This document shows positions 60,856 to 64,000 of a DNA stretch of 64,000 bases, in pieces. The notes beneath the pieces were generated by a model. It did no database searches. It was not told the origin of the DNA and saw only the letters and a list, made by a program, of their open reading frames with translations. Numbering within the stretch: the stretch's first letter is position 1; each line of letters begins with the position of its first letter. A program made the position numbers and the translations under genes. The DNA comes from Chelatococcus asaccharovorans (lineage in GTDB: Bacteria; Pseudomonadota; Alphaproteobacteria; Rhizobiales; Beijerinckiaceae), in the NCBI RefSeq assembly GCF_003201475.1, contig NZ_QJJK01000002.1, positions 186,001 through 250,000 of the forward strand. The letters run 5' to 3'.

Positions 60856-61848
60856 ATGCCTGTCCTGTCACTTGCCGAAGCCCGCGATCTCGTCGCAGCC
60901 GCTCTTGTGCGTTCGCGCGTCAATGAAGCCAATGCGGCGAGTGTCGCTCGTGCCTTGGTCGCCGCCGAAGCGGACGGGCTGAAGGGTCATGGCCTCTCGC
61001 GCGTGCCGAGCTATGCGGCCCAGGCCGAGGTCGGCAAGGTCGATGGCTTCGCCCGGCCTGCCATTACACGTCCCGCGCCCGGCGTTGTTGCGATCGATGC
61101 CGCGCACGGCTTTGCCTATCCGGCGATCGACGCCGCACTCGCGGCGCTGCCCGAGGTCACGCGGAGCCAGGGCGTCGCCGTCGCGCCGATCCGCCGCTCG
61201 CACCATTGCGGCGCCGCCGGCCATGCTGTCGAGAGGCTGGCGGAGGGTGGGCTCGTTGCCCTCCTCTTCGCCAATACGCCGGCGGCCATCGCCCCCTGGG
61301 GCGGGTCCCGTGCCGTCTTCGGCACCAATCCCATTGCCTTCGCCTGCCCGCTCGCGGAAGCGGCCCCCATCGTGGTCGACCTGTCCGTGTCGAAGGTGGC
61401 GCGCGGCAATATCCTGGCCGCCAAACAGAAGGGTGAGGCCATCCCCGCCGGCTGGGCACTGGACGCCTCCGGCCAGCCGACGACAGATCCTGATGCGGCG
61501 CTCAAGGGAACCATGCTGCCGCTTGGCGATGCCAAGGGCACCGCGCTTGCGCTGATGGTCGAGCTGCTGGCGGCTGGCCTCACCGGCGCCAACTATGCCG
61601 CCGAGGCCTCATCCTTTCTCGACGCCGAGGGCCCTGCGCCGGACACCGGCCAGTTGATCCTCGCCCTCGACCCCGTGCGTCTTGGCGGGCCCGATGCGAT
61701 CGCGCGCTTCGCCGTGCTGGCCGAGGCGATCACCGCACAGGACGGTGCGCGGCTGCCTGGCGCGCGCCGTCTCGCCCTGCGCGCCAGGGCGGAGGCGGAA
61801 GGCCTGACCGTCGCCGACGGCCTCATTGCGGATATTCGGGCGCTGTAG
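60856..61848 (+). CDS. comC: Ldh_2/malate-L-lactate dehydrogenase family, probable (R)-sulfolactate dehydrogenase (ComC-like)
   Basis: 330 residues. Family motifs: DGLKGHGLSR near 40-49, the catalytic-His region RRSHHCGAAGHAVE near 113-126, NTPAAIAPWGG, GTNPIAFACP and VVDLSVSKVARG. Works with NAD(P)H on 2-oxo/2-hydroxy acids. With the SlcC-like enzyme it would form a two-enzyme sulfolactate racemase that funnels both enantiomers to SuyAB. The name depends on the gene neighbourhood. Confidence 0.8.
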   Translation: MPVLSLAEARDLVAAALVRSRVNEANAASVARALVAAEADGLKGHGLSRVPSYAAQAEVGKVDGFARPAITRPAPGVVAIDAAHGFAYPAIDAALAALPEVTRSQGVAVAPIRRSHHCGAAGHAVERLAEGGLVALLFANTPAAIAPWGGSRAVFGTNPIAFACPLAEAAPIVVDLSVSKVARGNILAAKQKGEAIPAGWALDASGQPTTDPDAALKGTMLPLGDAKGTALALMVELLAAGLTGANYAAEASSFLDAEGPAPDTGQLILALDPVRLGGPDAIARFAVLAEAITAQDGARLPGARRLALRARAEAEGLTVADGLIADIRAL

Positions 61849-61923
61849 GCGCGACTGACTGAATGACACGAGGCGGGATCGGGCACGCCGGAACCAGAGG
61901 CCCGCGTGCCCGGATCTGTTCGA

Positions 61924-62895
61924 TCAGTTCTTCGCTTCATTCTTGCCGATGACGGCCTGCCAGGTCGCGACCTCCCTGGCGAATTGGGCCTGGTGGGCCG
62001 CCGGCGTCCGCTGGTCCGCCGGGAAGAGCTGCGTGCCGACCTCCGCAAAGCGCGCCTGCACGTTCTTGTCATCCAGCGCCTGCAGCAGCGCCTTGTTGAG
62101 CGTCGCCACCACCTCGGGCGGGGTCCCCGCCGGCGCATAAAGGCCGTGCCAGATGGTGAACGCGAAGTCCTTCAGTCCTGCCTCCTGCAATGTCGGCAAG
62201 TCTTTCAGAACCGGGAGCCGCTCTTTCGAGGTAACCGCGAAACCCTTGACGGTGTTACCCTCGATCTGCGGGACGGCGGTGGTCGACTGGTCGCAGAGAA
62301 CGTCCACCTGTCCGCTCATCAGATCATTCATGGCCGGGCCGGTGCCCCGGTAGGCGACCTGCGTGAACGTGACCCCGAGTGCCTTCTGCAGAAGCAATGT
62401 GCAGAGATGCGAATTCGACCCGACGCCGGCATGGGCAATCGTCGCCTTCATGCCATCCGCCTTCAGCTTGGCGATGAGCGCGGCCGCGTCATTGGCCGGA
62501 TAGTCCTTCTTCGACATCAGCACCATGGGCCCGGAATTGACGAGCCCGAGAGGCGCGAAGGCCGTCATCGTATCGTAGGTGAGCTTGGGATAGAGCGAAG
62601 CGCCTGCAGCAAGTGCCACGTGGTGGATCAGGAGCGTATATCCATCGGGATCGGCCTTGGCGGCGCGTGCCGCGCCCGCGGTACCGCCCGCCCCGGCGAC
62701 ATTCTCGATCACCACCTGCTGTCCCAGGGACTGCGACATGGACTGGCCGACGAGGCGCGCGATCGCATCGCTCGGACCACCGGCCGCGAAGGGCACGATC
62801 AGGGTGATGGAGCGTGCTGGATAGGTTTCTGCATGGAGCGCGCCGCTGGAAAGGACCAGTGCAGCGGCCGCGATGGCTCTCGTCAGTATTCGCAT
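61924..62895 (-). CDS. tripartite tricarboxylate transporter binding protein (Bug/TctC family)
   Basis: 323 residues from the ATG at 62895 behind GGGAGGAAAC. Signal peptide ends GALHA-ET. Mature part: YPARSITLIVPFAAGGPSDA, IENVAGAGGTAGAARAA, and VAYRGTGPAMNDLMSGQVDV, all TctC hallmarks. It binds carboxylates for a TctAB permease, which is not in the window. It converges on the comC-like gene. A TTT system (slcHFG) is known for sulfolactate uptake in other bacteria, so this may be the sulfolactate binding protein. Confidence 0.9.
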   Translation of the reverse strand: MRILTRAIAAAALVLSSGALHAETYPARSITLIVPFAAGGPSDAIARLVGQSMSQSLGQQVVIENVAGAGGTAGAARAAKADPDGYTLLIHHVALAAGASLYPKLTYDTMTAFAPLGLVNSGPMVLMSKKDYPANDAAALIAKLKADGMKATIAHAGVGSNSHLCTLLLQKALGVTFTQVAYRGTGPAMNDLMSGQVDVLCDQSTTAVPQIEGNTVKGFAVTSKERLPVLKDLPTLQEAGLKDFAFTIWHGLYAPAGTPPEVVATLNKALLQALDDKNVQARFAEVGTQLFPADQRTPAAHQAQFAREVATWQAVIGKNEAKN

Positions 62896-63028
62896 GGGTT
62901 CGTTTCCTCCCGCCTCGTTTGAGCGTTGCATTTGCGTCAGATGCGCGTGTGCACGATCCGTCCGCCAGACTGTCGCTGGCTTGTGACGTCAGGCCCGATC
63001 GCCTGTCAGCCTTCTGCGGGCCGGACGA

Positions 63029-63054
63029 TAATATAACAGATATCTTATATAACA
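63029..63054. promoter_or_regulatory. operator-like sequence, site 2 (transport/regulator side)
   Basis: TCTTATATAACA at 63043-63054 matches site 1 at 11 of 12 positions, and ATATCTTATATAA at 63040-63052 is an exact reverse-complement match to 57987-57999. ATATAACA is repeated directly at 63031-63038 and 63047-63054. It lies about 150 bases upstream of the binding-protein gene and upstream of the GntR gene on the other strand. Confidence 0.65.
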
Positions 63055-63121
63055 CTAGCGGTCGGCCTGAGAGCTTCATGCCGTGCATTTCCAAATTTAC
63101 TGATCGAAATGAGAGATCATG

Positions 63122-63198
63122 TAGTGGAGCGAATTTGACATGTGAGTCCCGCCTGACATGAGGCTCCAGATCAAATGTCAAATTCAAAAGCTCCACTA
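63122..63198. repeat. 77-bp inverted-repeat element, related copy
   Basis: TAGTGGAGCGAATTTGACA (63122-63140) and TGTCAAATT plus CAAAAGCTCCACTA (63176-63198) are imperfect inverted repeats. Total length is 77 bp, like the element 14 bases downstream, and both share TAGTGG ends and an AAATGTC arm, so they appear to be one family. Confidence 0.65.
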
Positions 63199-63212
63199 AA
63201 ACCATTAATTTG

Positions 63213-63289
63213 CTAGTGGTTCTCTTGACTCCGACATTGGCTCCAAGGCCCGTATCAGGCGGATGCAAATGTCGGAGCAGAACCACTAG
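63213..63289. repeat. 77-bp inverted-repeat element, copy 2
   Basis: Outer arms CTAGTGGTTCT (63213-63223) and AGAACCACTAG (63279-63289) are perfect; inner arms CTCCGACATT (63229-63238) and AATGTCGGAG (63268-63277) are perfect. Read on the minus strand it matches 51218-51294 over its whole length. It lies ~220 bases before the GntR start. Confidence 0.8.
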
Positions 63290-63508
63290 TGTTGCGCTTA
63301 TCGTTGTGAGGGACGATAAGCGTGCGCTGCTTCGCCTGGACGGCCAGCTCTGCTATAAGATAGAAGAGTTATTGAACCGCCGCCCCACTCGCCTGTCTCC
63401 GGGTGGGACGGGCCGGAAGCCGGGACGGAGCGGAGTGCCAAGTTTGACGAACCTGTGCGGCGTCGCCCAACGGCTCGCCCCCATCGCGCCGGCGCTGGCC
63501 CACCGCCG

Positions 63509-64000
63509 ATGACACGCATTCTGGATCAGACAGAAGTCCTCGGCTTCCGGCCGCTCTATCGCCAGGTCCGCGACCGGCTCATCCGCAATCTGGTCGACGG
63601 TGTATGGGCTCCGGGCGAGGCGCTGCCCAGCGAAATGCAGCTCGCGGCGGATCTCGGCGTGAGCCAGGGCACCGTGCGCAAGGCGCTCGACGCCATGGCG
63701 GCCGAAAATCTCGTCGTCCGTCGCCAGGGCCGCGGCACTTTCGTCGCGCGCCATGATGAAGAGCGTATCCTCTTCCAGTTCTTCAAGCTTGTCCCCGACA
63801 GCGGCGTACCGAGCTTTCCCGATAGCCGGGTACTTTCCCTGTCCCAGGGTCGTGCCGACGCCAATGAGCGCTCGCTGCTCGCCTTGACGCCGGGCAGCAA
63901 GGTCATCCGCATCAAACGTGTGCGATCAATAGAGGACCGGCCGGTCATTGCGGAGACGATCAGCCTGCCCGCAGCGCTCTTCCCCGATCTCGCCGGCATG
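63509..64000 (+). CDS. GntR family transcriptional regulator, HutC/UTRA subfamily, 3' end outside the window
   Basis: 164 residues seen; no stop before the window ends. Winged helix at about 12-78 (YRQVRDRLIRNLVDGVWAPG, LPSEMQLAADLGVSQGTVRK, RRQGRGTFVA), then the start of a UTRA ligand-binding domain (VIRIKRVRSIEDRPVIAETI). HutC-type repressors bind a small acid or phosphate-bearing effector. It is the nearest regulator to both copies of the TCTTATATAA site and is the probable controller of the suyAB group and the TctC-like gene. Confidence 0.88.
   Translation, partial: MTRILDQTEVLGFRPLYRQVRDRLIRNLVDGVWAPGEALPSEMQLAADLGVSQGTVRKALDAMAAENLVVRRQGRGTFVARHDEERILFQFFKLVPDSGVPSFPDSRVLSLSQGRADANERSLLALTPGSKVIRIKRVRSIEDRPVIAETISLPAALFPDLAGM

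Larger units (their letters stand above)
62896..63508. other. regulatory intergenic region between binding-protein and GntR genes
   Basis: About 610 bases with no convincing gene. It contains the operator-like site at 63029-63054 and two 77-bp inverted-repeat elements. The remaining ~220 bases before the GntR gene show no recognised element. Confidence 0.5.

Overview
The window is GC-rich, gene-dense DNA that looks like the chromosome of an alphaproteobacterium, probably order Hyphomicrobiales. This rests on codon bias, many solute importers, FCD-type GntR regulators, the aceA / small ORF / ScfR-like arrangement and REP-like palindromes; no rRNA or marker gene fixes the genus. I see no tRNA, rRNA, CRISPR array, transposase or prophage. 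Apart from one AT-rich gene, the window is a chain of substrate-uptake and catabolism islands, most paired with a GntR regulator and often with a visible operator-like palindrome.

Layout: (1) 2-1369, the 3' part of an ABC-F ATPase. (2) 1370-3590, an AT-rich insert with one gene, a GHKL ATPase joined to a PD-(D/E)XK-like nuclease; this is a candidate anti-phage gene. (3) 3591-17897, a GntR regulator followed by two MDR oxidoreductases, a ThDP enzyme, a branched-chain-type ABC importer with a LivM-LivG fusion, an SDR, an AroE-like dehydrogenase, a GMC oxidoreductase and a thiolase; the substrate is unknown. (4) 18051-28469, minus strand: an acyl-CoA-dehydrogenase-like flavin monooxygenase, a polyamine-type ABC importer, a flavin reductase, two M24 proteins (one without metal ligands), a GntR regulator and an M20 hydrolase. 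(5) 28968-35435, minus strand: a TRAP transporter, then a class III CoA-transferase, an enoyl-CoA hydratase and an SBP-fold protein with no signal peptide, facing a divergent GntR regulator. (6) 36768-49063: a GntR-like regulator, two tandem near-identical peptide-binding proteins, DppBCDF-type transporter parts, an SDR, a NodB-type deacetylase, a cytosolic gamma-glutamyltransferase-like enzyme and two RidA proteins. (7) 49195-54626: threonine ammonia-lyase, a YdcH-like small protein, isocitrate lyase, a small companion ORF and a divergent ScfR-like regulator. (8) 54960-57782: an orphan PotA-like ATPase, an EamA exporter and an unknown protein. (9) 58169-64000: a probable sulfolactate catabolic cluster (suyA, suyB, slcC-like, comC-like), a TTT-type binding protein and a truncated GntR/UTRA regulator. 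A 12-bp operator-like sequence occurs in front of suyA and again between the binding-protein and regulator genes.

The non-coding DNA is unusually structured. There are tandem arrays with an exact 17-bp period but unrelated unit sequences, a 24-bp-period array of palindromes, a 15-bp array at a permease start, three related 77-bp inverted-repeat elements, a pair of 103-bp palindromic elements, and a hairpin directly 3' of the binding-protein gene in each of four transport operons.
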